This document shows, piece after piece, positions 36,406 to 46,707 of a DNA stretch of 64,000 bases. The DNA is taken from contig CAVTJK010000004.1 in the NCBI GenBank assembly GCA_963734965.1, forward strand, positions 930,001 through 994,000. Reading direction: 5' to 3'. Below the pieces are notes generated by a model, which was given only the letters and a program-made list of their open reading frames with translations, had not been told where the DNA came from and ran no database searches. Numbering within the stretch: position 1 is the stretch's first letter; each line of letters opens with the position of its first letter. The DNA comes from UBA4742 sp963734965. Lineage in GTDB: Bacteria > Actinomycetota > Acidimicrobiia > Acidimicrobiales > Acidimicrobilacustridaceae. A program made the translations under genes and the position numbers.

Positions 36406-37713
36406 ATGGTTTCCATGCGGAGCTTCGGCACCATCCGAGATGCGGTGGCCATCATGGTCAACGACCTCGAGCCTGAGATCCTGACCGGCGCCCAGGCCGC
36501 CCATGAGCTCGAACTGATCGCCGCGACCAAGCGGTTGTTGGCCGCCGCCGAGGTCGATCTGGCCCGGCGTGTCGACCAGACCAAGGCGTGGCGAGACAGC
36601 GCCGCGACGAATGCCAGCGACTGGTTCGCCCAGGTCTCGGGCTCGACCAAGGGCGACGCCCGCCGACTCTTCGACACGGCCCACAAGATCGAGGATCAGC
36701 CCGACCTGCGCGAGGCGGCGCGCCGAGGCGAGCTGTCCGAGCGGCAGATGTCCGCCGTCGCTGATGCCGGAGCCGCCGACCCCGACTCGATCGGCGATCT
36801 GGTCGCCCATGCGCGCGGTCGATCGCTGCGGGAGCTGCAGGAGGAATGCGACCGGCGCAAGGCGGCCGCCGATCGCGACGCCGAGGCGCGCCGGGCCCGG
36901 ATCCACGCCGCTCGATCGTTGCGCCATTGGCAGGCTGCCGACGGGGCCTTCAAGTTGCTCTGGTCCACCACGCCCGAAGCCGGTGCCGAGCTCCTCGCTC
37001 GACTCAAGCCGTTCCGCGAAGCCGAGTTCGCCAAGGCGCGTCGGGCGGGACGGCGCGAACGATCCGAGGCCTACGACGCCGACGCGATGTCGGCCATGGC
37101 CGGAGCGGCCAGCGCCCGTCGCCGCGGCACCGGCGCGATCGGAGGTGACGAGTCCAAGTCCGGGCTGGCCCCGGCCGACACCGCGACGACCAAGCGCGTC
37201 GGTCTGCCCGCAAAGGTCATCGCCCGCGTCGACTGGTCGGCCATCCGGCGCGGCCACCTTCATGCCGGTGAGCTGTGCGAGATCGCCGGGATCGGGCCCG
37301 TGGCTCCCTCGGTCATCCGCGATCTGATCGAGTCTGGTGACTCCCTGCTGGCTGGTGTCATCACTGACGGGATCGCCGTCCAGCGCGTGGTGCACGCCGG
37401 GCGCAAGCTCACCGCCGCCCAGCGCACGGCCATGGAGTGGCGCGATCCGCAGTGCATCGTGTTGGGCTGCGACCGGCGGCTGCGCCTGGAGATCGATCAT
37501 CGCCAGGACTACGCCATCACCCAGCACACGATGCTCGACGAGCTCGAGTGGCATTGCGAACCGCACCACGACCTCAAGAGCTACGAGGGCTGGCAGCTCG
37601 AACCGGGCACCGGCAAACGTCGCCTGTTGGCTCCCGACCATTCGGACTACCCCGGCGATCCGAGGGGTTCTCCCCCGAAACGGCGCAGATCGCGGGCGCC
37701 GACGGGCAGCTGA
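36406..37713 (+). CDS. DUF222/HNH endonuclease (13E12-repeat family)
   Basis: 435 residues from ATG 36406 (ATG 36415 is an alternative). The N-terminal DUF222 domain (~10-230) is followed by a HNH nuclease domain near 360-410: PQCIVLGCDRRLRLEIDHRQDYA, then WHCEPHHDLKSYEGW, with the Cys/His zinc site and catalytic His. A C-terminal basic tail (PPKRRRSRAPTGS) may bind DNA. Members are multicopy in actinobacteria and some in Mycobacterium are LexA-regulated. The upstream SOS-like site fits that. A frameshifted relative lies at 2870-4160. Confidence 0.85.
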   Translation: MVSMRSFGTIRDAVAIMVNDLEPEILTGAQAAHELELIAATKRLLAAAEVDLARRVDQTKAWRDSAATNASDWFAQVSGSTKGDARRLFDTAHKIEDQPDLREAARRGELSERQMSAVADAGAADPDSIGDLVAHARGRSLRELQEECDRRKAAADRDAEARRARIHAARSLRHWQAADGAFKLLWSTTPEAGAELLARLKPFREAEFAKARRAGRRERSEAYDADAMSAMAGAASARRRGTGAIGGDESKSGLAPADTATTKRVGLPAKVIARVDWSAIRRGHLHAGELCEIAGIGPVAPSVIRDLIESGDSLLAGVITDGIAVQRVVHAGRKLTAAQRTAMEWRDPQCIVLGCDRRLRLEIDHRQDYAITQHTMLDELEWHCEPHHDLKSYEGWQLEPGTGKRRLLAPDHSDYPGDPRGSPPKRRRSRAPTGS

Positions 37714-37740
37714 CCCGTGACACGCACGCGCGCCGCCGGA

Positions 37741-38663
37741 TCAGCTGATTGGGGAGCGGCGGGCGCGGGCAGCCGGGTCCTGGCGGTAGAAGGAGCGCAG
37801 GACGTCGTAGAGGTCGGGGTGGTGGTGCTCGAGCTCGAGGGGTTGGTCGAAGAAGGCCTCGGTGGCGACGGCGAAGAACTCACCGGGGTTGACCCCGGCG
37901 TAGGGGTCGAGCACGGCGCCGGCCCGACCCTCCTGGAGATCGTCGTAGACGGCCGTGCACACGTCGATCCATCGCTGACGCTCCTCCGGCGACGCGAGGA
38001 CCGGCGTGCCGTCGACCGTGCCGTCGTCCATGTCGAGCTTGTGGGCGAACTCGTGGTACACGACGTTGTGGCCCCGATCGGGGTGCCGCGCCCCTCGCGC
38101 GCCGCGTCCCAGGCGATGAACACCGGACCGTCGAAGCTGGTCTCGCCGATCAGGCCGATCGGCGTGTCGCTCACCACACCCGGCACACGCGGACCACCCG
38201 CGCCGACCTGGCGCGGTCCCCTCGACGTCATGGTCGTCGGCTGCACCTCGATCCACGACACGCCGGCATAGAAGTCGTAGTCGAGGCCGAGGATCAGCAG
38301 GCAGGCCATGGCGCTGATCAGCACGCGCACCTCGTCGCTCAGCTCGAAGCCGTTGGTCGCCTCCCATTTCTTGTCCACGAGGAAGATGCGGACCAGGTCC
38401 TCGAGCCGGGCCCGCTCGTCGTCGTCGAGCAATCTCCAGTGCACGAGGCGGGTCGCCAGCAGCTGACGCCACGCATCGGGGAACGGCTGGGCCAGCGCTC
38501 GACGGCGGCGGGCCCGGCGGGTCAACGCGAGCACGGATCGCCGACTCGATTGGCCATCGGGCTCCTCGTCACCATCGCGGCGCGACGCCGTGCTGTGGCC
38601 CGAACCTAGCCCACCGTTCCGGATTTTCCCCGCTTCGACCCCGAGCTCGGGGCGCCGCGCCAC
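37741..38663 (-). CDS. mtfA: MtfA-like zinc metallopeptidase, one frameshift
   Basis: Zinc-peptidase of the MtfA (M90) family. The catalytic VVYHEFAHKLDMDDG carries HEFAH. The N-terminal part (ALAQPFPDAWRQLLATRLVHW) and the LISAMACLLILGLDYDFYAGV segment are in one frame; the peptidase motif is in another after about 38085. A single missing G (CCGATCGG should probably be CCGGATCGG) restores the frame. In E. coli MtfA inactivates the Mlc repressor; here targets are unknown. The exact start is uncertain. Confidence 0.7.
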
Positions 38664-38696
38664 GAACGTGCGCCGCTTACGTTCGGGAGGTTGGCG

Positions 38697-38920
38697 ATGA
38701 GGCGGATTGCTGGGTTGGGCGCGGCCGTGGTGCTGGCCGCCGTGTGTTCGGGCTGCAGCCTGTGGGGCTGGGCACGATGTGGTGTTGGGGCTATGACGGC
38801 TTCGGCCAACTCGGCGACGGAGGTGGGCCGAACCAGCCCACCCCGGTCCAAGCCGGCGCGGCGACGAACTGGTCAGCGGTCAGCGTCGGCGCATTCCACA
38901 CCCAGGGCATCCAGAACTGA
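38697..38920 (+). pseudogene. Deletion remnant of an RCC1-repeat lipoprotein
   Basis: ATG 38697, with CGGGAGG upstream, opens a lipoprotein signal (RRIAGLGAAVVLAAVCSGCSLWGW). The frame is then wrong. In another frame the rest reads as a complete last repeat, TMWCWGYDGFGQLGDGGGPNQPTP ending GIQN-stop, almost identical to the end of the neighbouring gene. So an ancestral paralogue lost its middle repeats, leaving N- and C-terminal ends joined out of frame. Confidence 0.7.
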
Positions 38921-38984
38921 CGTCGCCGCGGCGTTCCGCCATCGGCTCCACTAGCGTCGCGGCGGAGCCTGGGGAGGGAGCGCG

Positions 38985-40070
38985 ATGAGCCGTCTCATTC
39001 GGTTGTTCGCAGTGCTGGCGTTGGGCGTCATCTGCACCGGCTGCACGCTGTGGGGTTGGGGAGACAACACCGGGGGCGATCTCGGTGACGGAACCGGGAT
39101 GCAACAGAACACGCCGATCCAGGCCGGGACCATCTCGGACTGGCTGGCCGTGTCGAGCGGCGGCCAGTTCACCTGCGGCATCCGCAGCGCCCACACGCTG
39201 TGGTGCTGGGGGGCCAACGAATCCGGACAGGTGGGCGACGGCTCCTTCACGGCGCGCCCCACTCCGGTCCAGGTCGGCACCGACACCGACTGGGCCAGCG
39301 TGGGAGCCGGCCTCTCGCACGCCTGCGCCGTCAAGACCACCGGGGCGCTCTGGTGCTGGGGGGCCGACGCCGAGAGCCAGCTCGGCAACAAGGCGACGGG
39401 CGATCAGCCCAGTCCCATCCACATCGGCACCGACACCGACTGGAAGCAGGTGTCCGCCGGCTACGAGCACACCTGTGGCCTTCACACCTCGGGCCGCCTG
39501 TCGTGCTGGGGGGACAACGGGTCCGGCCAGGTCGGCGTCGGGTCGGGCAACCCCATCCCCACCCCGGCGTTCGTCGGTTCGGCCGTGACGTGGACCTCGG
39601 TCGCCGCCAACGGATTCCAGACCTGCGCCATCCAATCGCCCGGATCGCTGTGGTGCTGGGGTCAGGACCAACTCGTCGGCGGTGTTCAACAGGTTCCGAC
39701 CCAGGTCGGCACCGACACCAACTGGAAGGTCATCGCCCCCGGGCTCGAGCATGCGTGTGGGGTGCGCTCCACGGGCACGTTGTGGTGTTGGGGCGACAAC
39801 ACATCCGGTCAGGTCGGCGACGGATCGGGCATGGCCCAGACGGCACCCGTCCAGATCGGCACGGCGACCGATTGGTCGACGGTCAGCAGCGGCTGGGCCC
39901 ACAGTTGCGGGATCCGCGCCGGGACGATGTGGTGTTGGGGCTGGAACCAGGGCGGCCAACTCGGCAACGGGGGTGGGCCGAACCAGCCCACTCCAGTACG
40001 GATAGGCACCGCCACCAACTGGTCGACGGTCAGCGCCGGCGCCGACCACAACGAGGCCATCCAGAACTGA
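38985..40070 (+). CDS. RCC1-repeat (beta-propeller) lipoprotein
   Basis: 361 residues. A lipoprotein signal peptide ends at GVICTGC, with Cys as lipidation candidate (the residue at -3 is also Cys, unusual for a lipobox). Seven RCC1-type repeats follow, each ending in a LWCWGxNxxGQVGDG-like motif (CWG positions along residues 20-340). They should form a seven-bladed propeller on the cell surface, probably a binding protein. No enzymatic site. A partial paralogue lies just upstream; convergent with the apgM-like gene, 17 bp away. Confidence 0.8.
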   Translation: MSRLIRLFAVLALGVICTGCTLWGWGDNTGGDLGDGTGMQQNTPIQAGTISDWLAVSSGGQFTCGIRSAHTLWCWGANESGQVGDGSFTARPTPVQVGTDTDWASVGAGLSHACAVKTTGALWCWGADAESQLGNKATGDQPSPIHIGTDTDWKQVSAGYEHTCGLHTSGRLSCWGDNGSGQVGVGSGNPIPTPAFVGSAVTWTSVAANGFQTCAIQSPGSLWCWGQDQLVGGVQQVPTQVGTDTNWKVIAPGLEHACGVRSTGTLWCWGDNTSGQVGDGSGMAQTAPVQIGTATDWSTVSSGWAHSCGIRAGTMWCWGWNQGGQLGNGGGPNQPTPVRIGTATNWSTVSAGADHNEAIQN

Positions 40071-40087
40071 CCTCACCTCGGTCAGCG

Positions 40088-41232
40088 TCAGCGACCGATC
40101 AGGCGCTCCATCAGCTCGTGGCCGGCGACGATGGGCGCGCCGGCCACGCCGACCTCGCTGTAGGTGCCACCCGGACCGTCGACCTTGGAGTCGACCAAGA
40201 GGTACGGCACGGGATCGCTGGTGTGGGTCTTGAGCCGCAACGGCGTGGCGTGGTCGGGCAGCATGAGCAGGCGCCAGGGACCGAGGCGACCCAGAGCCGG
40301 GGCGAGCTCGCCCAGCACATCGCGATCCCAGCTCTCGAGGGCACGGATCTTCTCGTGCACGTCGCCGGCGTGACCGGCCTCGTCGGTCGCCTCGATGTGG
40401 ATGATGAACAGGTCGGCCCCGTCGGCCAGTGCGTCGAGGGCGCACTCGCGCTGGGCGCTGTAGTCGGTGTCGTAGCCCGCTGTCATGCCCTCGACGTCGA
40501 CCACCTCGATGTCGGTCAGCACGCCGAGGCCGCGGACCAGGTCGACGGCGCTGTTCAAGGCGGCATCGAGCCCGAGAGCGCGAGGCGAAGCTGGGCATCG
40601 TGCGGCTGGAAGCCCTGGCCCCAGAGCCAGACCTGGTTGGCGGGCAGGTCGAAGCGACCGAGCACCGCCCGTGACGCCTCCATCAGCTCGATGAGCTCGG
40701 GCGCGGCCGGCCCGTGCGGGAGGGCGACGGCCTTGTCGGACAGATCGTGGGGCGGTGTGCAGACGGCGTTGGCCCACGCCGCCGGCGTCACCAGGATGTG
40801 GCGGTACTCGACGCCCGGATGGAACTCGATGCCGTGTCCGCCGAGCTCGTGCTCAAGGGCGGCGAGCACCTCCGCGGCGACCTCGGTCGTCGGATGACCG
40901 CCGGCGAAGTCGACCATGACGCCGTCGGCGACGGTCACGAGGTTGCAGCGGTACGCGACCTGGTCGTCGGCCAGACGAAGTCCGAGGGCGGCGGCCTCGA
41001 TCGGCGCCCGCCCGGTGTGGTACTTGTCCGGGTCATAGCCGAAGATCGACATGTTGCCGACGTCGCTTCCTGGCGCCATCCCCTCTGGGATCACCGCCGC
41101 CCGGCCGACTTCACCTCGTGCCGCCAGCGCCGTGATCGTCGGCAGGTGCGCCACCTCGAGCGGGGTGCGGCCACCGAGTTGATCGACGGGCTCGTCGGCG
41201 CATCCGTCGGGCACGCACACCACGTACTTCAT
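40088..41232 (-). CDS. ApgM-like phosphomutase family, putative homoserine kinase; frameshifted
   Basis: A 2,3-BPG-independent phosphoglycerate-mutase-type alkaline-phosphatase fold. ATG 41232 starts MKYVVCVPDGCADEPVDQLGG; the nucleophile Ser is in MAPGSDVGNMSIFGYDP, with metal ligands in HIEATDEAGHAGDV and PDHATPLRLKTHTSD. The frame is lost near 40560-40620 and recovers in GLDAALNSAVDLVRGLG. It lies in the threonine cluster where thrB should be, and family members are proposed homoserine kinases (TIGR02535-type). I infer that role; a glycolytic mutase remains possible. Confidence 0.75.
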
Positions 41233-41288
41233 CGGCGCATCATGCCAGGAAATCCCTGGTCGGTTGGCCGGCCGCCGATCGGTCGGCC

Positions 41289-42680
41289 TCAGCCGATGGC
41301 GGACTCGACGGCGGCGCGCACCGCGTCGTAGTCGTTGGCCACGATGTCGAAGCGCTCGGGGCGATCGAACAGGTCGGCCAACCGCTCGGGCAGCGGCGGT
41401 CGGACACCGGTCGCCGCCTCGACGGCGTCGGGGAACTTGGCCGGATGAGCGGTGGCCAACGCGATCATCGGCGTGGTCGGGTCGGCCCGAACCCCGACGG
41501 CAGCACCGAGGCCGACGGCGGTGTGGGGATCGACGAGCAGGCCGAGACGATCGTGCACGTCGCGGATGACGTCGGTCGTGGCTTCGTCGTCGAGGCTGAT
41601 GCCCGACCACTGCTCGCGCAGAAGACCCATGCGATCCTCGTCGATGGCGAACCGACCGTCGGCGCGGAATCGGAGCATCGTCTCGGCCACGGCCACCCCG
41701 TCGCGGCCGTACAGCTCGAACAGGAGCCGCTCGAAGTTGCTCGAGACCTGGATGTCCATGCTCGGGCTGAGCGTGGGGGCCACGTCGGTCATCTCCATCA
41801 CCGAGGACTCGAGGAAGCGGATCAGGATGTCGTTGGTGTTGCTGGCCACGACGAACTGCGAGATGGCCAACCCCATGCGCTGGGCGGCATAGCCGGCGAA
41901 GACGTTGCCGAAGTTGCCGGTCGGCACCGAGAAGGCCACCGGCGCCGAACCACCGGTCAGGCGGGCGGCCGAGGTCACGTAGTAGACGGTCTGGGCCATG
42001 ACCCGGGCCCAGTTGATCGAGTTCACGGCCGAGAGGCTCACCCGGTCGCGGAAGGGCTCGTCGGCGAAGAGCGCCTTGACCAGGTCCTGGCAGTCGTCGA
42101 AGGTCCCCTCGACGGCCAGGTTGTGCACGTTGGCGGAGGCGACGGTGGTCATCTGCCGGCGCTGCACCTCCGACACCCGCCCGGCCGGGTGCAGGACCAC
42201 GATCTGGATGGCATCACGGTCACGGCACGCCTCGATGGCCGCCGAGCCGGTGTCGCCCGACGTCGCCGCGACGATGGTGAGGCGCTCGCCGCGTCGGGCC
42301 AGCTCGTGGTCGAACATGCGCCCGACGAGCTGGAGGGCAACGTCCTTGAAGGCCAGCGTCGGACCGTGGAAGAGCTCGGCCAGCCACAGCCCTGAGCCGA
42401 GGTCGCGCAACGGGACCACGTCGGGATCGTCGAAGGTGGCGTAGGCGTCGCTGACCAGCGCGGCGAAGTCGTCCTCGGCGATCGAGCCTTCGACGAAGGG
42501 CCACATCACCTCGAAGGCGACGTCGGCGTACGGCGCCTTGGCGGCGCGCGACATCAGGTCGGGCGCGAGTGCCGGCCATGACTCGGGGACGTACAGGCCC
42601 CCGTCGCGCGCCAGCCCGGCCAGCAACACGTCGCCGAAGGTGAGCACGGGCGCCGAGCCGCGCGTGCTGACGTACTTCAC
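41289..42680 (-). CDS. thrC: Threonine synthase
   Basis: 463 residues. PLP-lysine motif GPTLAFKDVALQL and the phosphate loop ATSGDTGSAA are diagnostic. Converts O-phosphohomoserine to threonine in the cytosol. GTG 42680 overlaps the hom stop by 4 bp (GTGA), coupling the two. Longer than E. coli ThrC's usual ~430 residues through a extended N-terminus. Followed 56 bp later by the ApgM-like gene. Confidence 0.95.
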   Translation of the reverse strand: MKYVSTRGSAPVLTFGDVLLAGLARDGGLYVPESWPALAPDLMSRAAKAPYADVAFEVMWPFVEGSIAEDDFAALVSDAYATFDDPDVVPLRDLGSGLWLAELFHGPTLAFKDVALQLVGRMFDHELARRGERLTIVAATSGDTGSAAIEACRDRDAIQIVVLHPAGRVSEVQRRQMTTVASANVHNLAVEGTFDDCQDLVKALFADEPFRDRVSLSAVNSINWARVMAQTVYYVTSAARLTGGSAPVAFSVPTGNFGNVFAGYAAQRMGLAISQFVVASNTNDILIRFLESSVMEMTDVAPTLSPSMDIQVSSNFERLLFELYGRDGVAVAETMLRFRADGRFAIDEDRMGLLREQWSGISLDDEATTDVIRDVHDRLGLLVDPHTAVGLGAAVGVRADPTTPMIALATAHPAKFPDAVEAATGVRPPLPERLADLFDRPERFDIVANDYDAVRAAVESAIG

Positions 42681-44014
42681 GGCGCACCCGTCTCGTCGTC
42701 GAGCACTCGGATCAGGCTGCCCACGTGGCGCACGACGTCGAGGTCGCGCAGGTCGCGCAACGTGGCCTGCACGTCGCGCTCGAGGGCCTGATGGGTGATG
42801 AACACCAGATCGGCCTCGGCGATCTCGTCGACCACATAGGGCAGCCCTTGGCTCATCGAGCTGATCGAGACGCCGTGGTCGCCGAACACACCGGCCACGG
42901 CGCTCAGCACGCCGGGGCGGTCGACCACGCCGAGGTGCAGGTAGTAGGCGGACTCGAGCTCGTCGATCGGGTGCACCCGCACCTCGCCGAGCGAGCCGAC
43001 GCTGGCGCTCGATCCCTTGCGCAGGTTGAGGGCGGCGTCGATGAGATCGCCCAGCACGGCACTGGCCGTGGGGTTGCCGCCGGCGCCGCGGCCGTAGAAC
43101 ATCAGCTCGCCCACGGCCGCGCCCTGCACGAACACGGCGTTGAAGCTGCCGCGCACCGACGCGAGGGGGTGGGTCGCGGCCAGCATCACCGGATGGACCC
43201 TGACCGCCAGCTCGGTCGGGAAGGCGCCGGGCCCGTCGACCAGCTTCTCGGCGATGGCGATGAGCTTGACCACGTAGCCGTTGCGCCCGGCGAAGGCCAC
43301 GTCGGCGGCGGTGATGCCCGAGATCCCTTCGCGATACACGTCGCCGGCCACCACGCGGGCCCCGAACGCGATGCTGGCCAGGATGGCGATCTTGGCGGCG
43401 GCGTCGAGACCCTCGACATCGGCGGTGGGATCGGCTTCGGCGTAGCCGAGCTCCTGGGCCTCGTCCAAGGCGGCGGCATAGGTGACCCCGCCTTCGGTCA
43501 TACGGGTGAGGATGTAGTTGGTCGTGCCGTTGACGATCCCCATGACCTGGTCGATGGGCTCGCCGAGCAGCGACTCGCGCAACGGCCGAACCAGCGGGAT
43601 GCCGCCGCCCACGGCGGCCTCGAACAACACGTCGACTCCGGACGACTCGGCGGCGGCGAAGATCTCGGCGCCCATGTTGGCCAACAGCTCCTTGTTGGCC
43701 GTGATCACCGGCTTGCCGGACTTGAGCGCATCGAGGATGAACTGGCGCGCCGGCTCGATGCCTCCGATGACCTCGATCACGACATCGACGTCGGGATCGG
43801 TGACCACCGACGCGGCGTCGTTCGTGAACCGCTCGCGAGGCACGTCCACGCCGCGGTCCTTGGATGCGTTGCGCACCGCCACGCGGGCGATCTCGAGGCG
43901 TAGCCCCGTACGCGACTCGATCCCCTCGGCCTGCTCCTGGACCAGTTGGATGAGGGCCGACCCCACCGTCCCGCACCCGAGGAGTCCCACTCGCACCGTT
44001 GAACCGTCCACCAC
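42677..44014 (-). CDS. hom: Homoserine dehydrogenase
   Basis: 445 residues. N-terminal NAD(P)-binding loop VRVGLLGCGTVGSALIQ, the central catalytic segment with EAAVGGGIPLVRPLRESL, and a C-terminal ACT domain (residues ~365-445, YYLHLGVVDRPGVLSAVAGVF) that probably senses threonine. Two GTG codons (44014, 44011) are possible starts; the protein begins VDGSTVRVGLL. Reduces aspartate semialdehyde to homoserine. Confidence 0.95.
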   Translation of the reverse strand: MVDGSTVRVGLLGCGTVGSALIQLVQEQAEGIESRTGLRLEIARVAVRNASKDRGVDVPRERFTNDAASVVTDPDVDVVIEVIGGIEPARQFILDALKSGKPVITANKELLANMGAEIFAAAESSGVDVLFEAAVGGGIPLVRPLRESLLGEPIDQVMGIVNGTTNYILTRMTEGGVTYAAALDEAQELGYAEADPTADVEGLDAAAKIAILASIAFGARVVAGDVYREGISGITAADVAFAGRNGYVVKLIAIAEKLVDGPGAFPTELAVRVHPVMLAATHPLASVRGSFNAVFVQGAAVGELMFYGRGAGGNPTASAVLGDLIDAALNLRKGSSASVGSLGEVRVHPIDELESAYYLHLGVVDRPGVLSAVAGVFGDHGVSISSMSQGLPYVVDEIAEADLVFITHQALERDVQATLRDLRDLDVVRHVGSLIRVLDDETGAP

Positions 44015-44249
44015 CCCACGGTAGTGGCGAGGCCCACCGCCCTCGGCACGACTTCGACCAGGCGGCGGGCCCGGCCCCACCCCTCAGCCCGCCGACCCCG
44101 CCGAGAACTTTCCTGTATTTTCCTTGTGTTCCAGACCCTTCCCATCTACGGTGGCGGTGGGCCGGGTCTTCGACGCCTCCAGCACCCCCTTCCGCCGGTC
44201 ACCACGTCGAAGGCCCGGCCCGCTCGGCCGCCTCCGCCACACTGTCGGC

Positions 44250-45296
44250 ATGACCGGGTCGGGCGACGTCATCGCCTCGTCGGTCGCTCGTCGGGACGGC
44301 ATCGGATCGGCGGTCGATCGCCTCATCTTCGGGTCCGACGATCCCGACCTGGTGGCCGATCACGTCGACGAGTTCTGTCGCCGTGAGCTGGGCTCGGACG
44401 TCGAGGCCTACGAGTTCTATGCCGTGAGCGTCCAGAGCGTGCACGGCGTTCGCCTGGTCGACGGCCGGCGCGTCGTGGTCAAGGCCGTGCAGCCGACCGA
44501 CACCGGCGGCCCGTCGGTCGAGGCCCTGCTGGCGATGCAGGCCGTGCAGTCGGTCTTGGCCGACCATGGGTTCCCCGCGCCTCTCCCCCAACTCGGGCCG
44601 CGACCGATCGGCCACTCGGTGGCCATCGTCGAATCGCTCGTCGAGCTCGACGCCACCGTCGTCGACGGTCACGACCCCGGTTTCCGCCGAGCCATGGCCG
44701 AGACGCTGGCCGAGGTCGTCGAGCGCACGAGCGCGTTCCGGTCCGACGAGCGGTTGCGCATGGCTAGGCGCCCGCGCCGCGGCAGCACCGCGCTGTGGCC
44801 CGTTCCGCACTCGCCGTTGTTCGACTTCGAGGCGACGGCCGATGGCGCCGAATCGATCGACGCTCTGGCCGCCGAGGCCCAACGCCGGCTCGTCGCGATC
44901 GACGACTGGCCCCTCGTCGTCGGCCACTTCGACATCCGATCCGAGAACTGCCGCTACGACGGCTCGCGGATCGTGGCCCTGTTCGACTGGGACAGCCTCG
45001 GTCGGGCGCCGGAGGTCGAGGCCGTGGGCAGCGTGGCCCACGCCTTTCCGGTCGACTGGTCGCGTGACCAGATCCAGGCCCCGACACCCGACGAGATCTC
45101 GAGCTTCATCGACGAGTACGCCGCCGCCCGCGGCGCCCCGTTCACAGGCGGGCAGCGCTGGGCGGCGGCCGCCTGCGCCGCCTACTCGGTCGCCTACACG
45201 GCTCGCTGCCAACACGCGCTGGGGCCTCTCGGCAACGACAACAGGTCGTTCATCGACCTGGTCGACGCGCGTGGGGCAGACCTCTTCGACCTGTGA
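44250..45296 (+). CDS. APH/aminoglycoside-phosphotransferase family kinase-like protein
   Basis: 348 residues from ATG 44250. The catalytic loop is WPLVVGHFDIRSENCRYDG (HxDxxxxN form) and the metal-binding segment ALFDWDSLG, the pattern of the aminoglycoside/choline-kinase-like fold. Glycine-rich loop not distinct. Substrate cannot be read; these proteins are often small-molecule kinases and only rarely antibiotic resistance. It is inserted on the + strand between hom and lysA, splitting the biosynthetic cluster. Confidence 0.75.
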   Translation: MTGSGDVIASSVARRDGIGSAVDRLIFGSDDPDLVADHVDEFCRRELGSDVEAYEFYAVSVQSVHGVRLVDGRRVVVKAVQPTDTGGPSVEALLAMQAVQSVLADHGFPAPLPQLGPRPIGHSVAIVESLVELDATVVDGHDPGFRRAMAETLAEVVERTSAFRSDERLRMARRPRRGSTALWPVPHSPLFDFEATADGAESIDALAAEAQRRLVAIDDWPLVVGHFDIRSENCRYDGSRIVALFDWDSLGRAPEVEAVGSVAHAFPVDWSRDQIQAPTPDEISSFIDEYAAARGAPFTGGQRWAAAACAAYSVAYTARCQHALGPLGNDNRSFIDLVDARGADLFDL

Positions 45297-45309
45297 CGCC
45301 GCTCCCCGC

Positions 45310-45380
45310 GCGTTCGGGCGTTGTCACAAGTTGTCACGTCGAAGGGAGGGGTGAGACAGGGTGTGAAAGCGCCCGAACGC
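45310..45380. terminator. Convergent-gap inverted repeat
   Basis: GCGTTCGGGCG (45310-45320) and CGCCCGAACGC (45370-45380) form a perfect 11-bp inverted repeat with a 49-nt loop, in the gap between the APH-like gene and lysA. Between them, TTGTCAC is directly repeated (45321-45327, 45331-45337). It may act as a terminator for both genes; the long loop makes this uncertain. Confidence 0.4.
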
Positions 45381-45407
45381 CTGTCGCCCTGTCACCCGAT
45401 CCCGGCG

Positions 45408-46692
45408 TCAGTCCATGTCGGTCGTGAGCAGGTCGTCGACGGTCTCGCGCCGCACGACGAGGCGGGCCTGGCCTTCGGCGACGAACACCACGGCGGGGCG
45501 TTGCACCTTGTTGTAGTTCGAGCCCATCGAGTGGCCGTAGGCCCCGGTGACGGGCGTGCACAGGATGTCGCCGACGGCCAGCGTCGGCGGGAACCGAGCC
45601 CTCCCGTACGAGCAGGTCGCCCGACTCGCAGTGCTTGCCCACGACGCGCACGGTCCGATCGCGGTCGTCGGCGACCGCTCGGGCCAGGAACGTCTCGTAG
45701 CCGCTGCCGTAGAGGACGGGGCGCGGGTTGTCGCTCATCCCACCGTCGACCGACACGTAGGTGCGGATGCCGGGCAGGTCCTTGATGGTGCCGACCGTGT
45801 AGAGCGTCACGGCGGCGGCCGCGACGATCGAGCGGCCCGGCTCGGCGGTGATCCGGGCGTTGATGCCGGCCCGGTCGCACGCCCGATGCACGGCTGTCGC
45901 CCACTCGGTGATCGTGGGCGCATCCTCACCCTCGACGTAGGCCACGCCGAGGCCGCCGCCGATGGAGAGCTCGTCGAGGGGGTGATCGGCGAAGAACGGG
46001 GCCAACGCGTCCACGACCATCTCGAAGAAGCGAGCCTCGAAGACCTGGCTGCCCACATGGGCGTGCATGCCGACCAGCCGGACCGCCGGTGACTTGGAGG
46101 CGCGGGCCAGCGCCTCGCCGGCGGCGCCGGAGGCGACGGCGAACCCGAACTTCGAATCGTCCTGGCCCGTCCGCACGAACTCGTGGGTGTGGGCCTCGAC
46201 GCCGGGGGTGACCCGCACCAGGATCTCGGGGACGGGGAGACCCTCGGTTACCAGCGCCTCGATGCGATCGAGCTCGTCGAACGAGTCGACGACGATGCGC
46301 CCCACCTGCTCGCCCATGGCCAGCCGCAGCTCGGCGACGGACTTGTTGTTGCCGTGCAGCACCAGCCGGTCGGGGGCCACACCTGCGGACCGGGCCACGT
46401 GGTACTCCCCGCCGGTCGACACGTCGAGGTTCATGCCGGCATCGGCGGCCAGGCGAGCCATGGCCCGACAGAGGAAGGCCTTGGTCGCGTAGCTGACACC
46501 CGGTCCGAAGGCCTCGACCGCCTCGGCGCATCGCGCCCGAAGGTGGGCCTCGTCGTAGACGAAGAGCGGCGTGCCGAACTGGCGGGCCAGCGCGAGCGTG
46601 TCGCAGCCGCCGATCATGAGCTGACCCTCGGGCCCGACCTCAGCGGTGTCGGGCAGAAGCGCGAACGGGATCGAGCTCACGGCCGACGCCAC
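45408..46692 (-). CDS. lysA: Diaminopimelate decarboxylase, one frameshift
   Basis: PLP enzyme making lysine from meso-DAP. The PLP-lysine region VSYATKAFLCRAMARL, the substrate-binding GGGLGVAYVEGEDAPT and the active-site Cys in KHCESGDLLV are clear. After GSVP the frame shifts near 45596 (GGTTCCCGCC, one C too many). The true C-terminus VGDILCTPVTGAYGHSMGSNY and DLLTTDMD reads in another frame, ending at TGA 45408-45410. Fits an insertion error. ATG 46692 includes a short N-terminal extension. Lies 16 bp after argS. Confidence 0.92.
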
Positions 46693-46707
46693 CAGATCGT
46701 CACGCCG

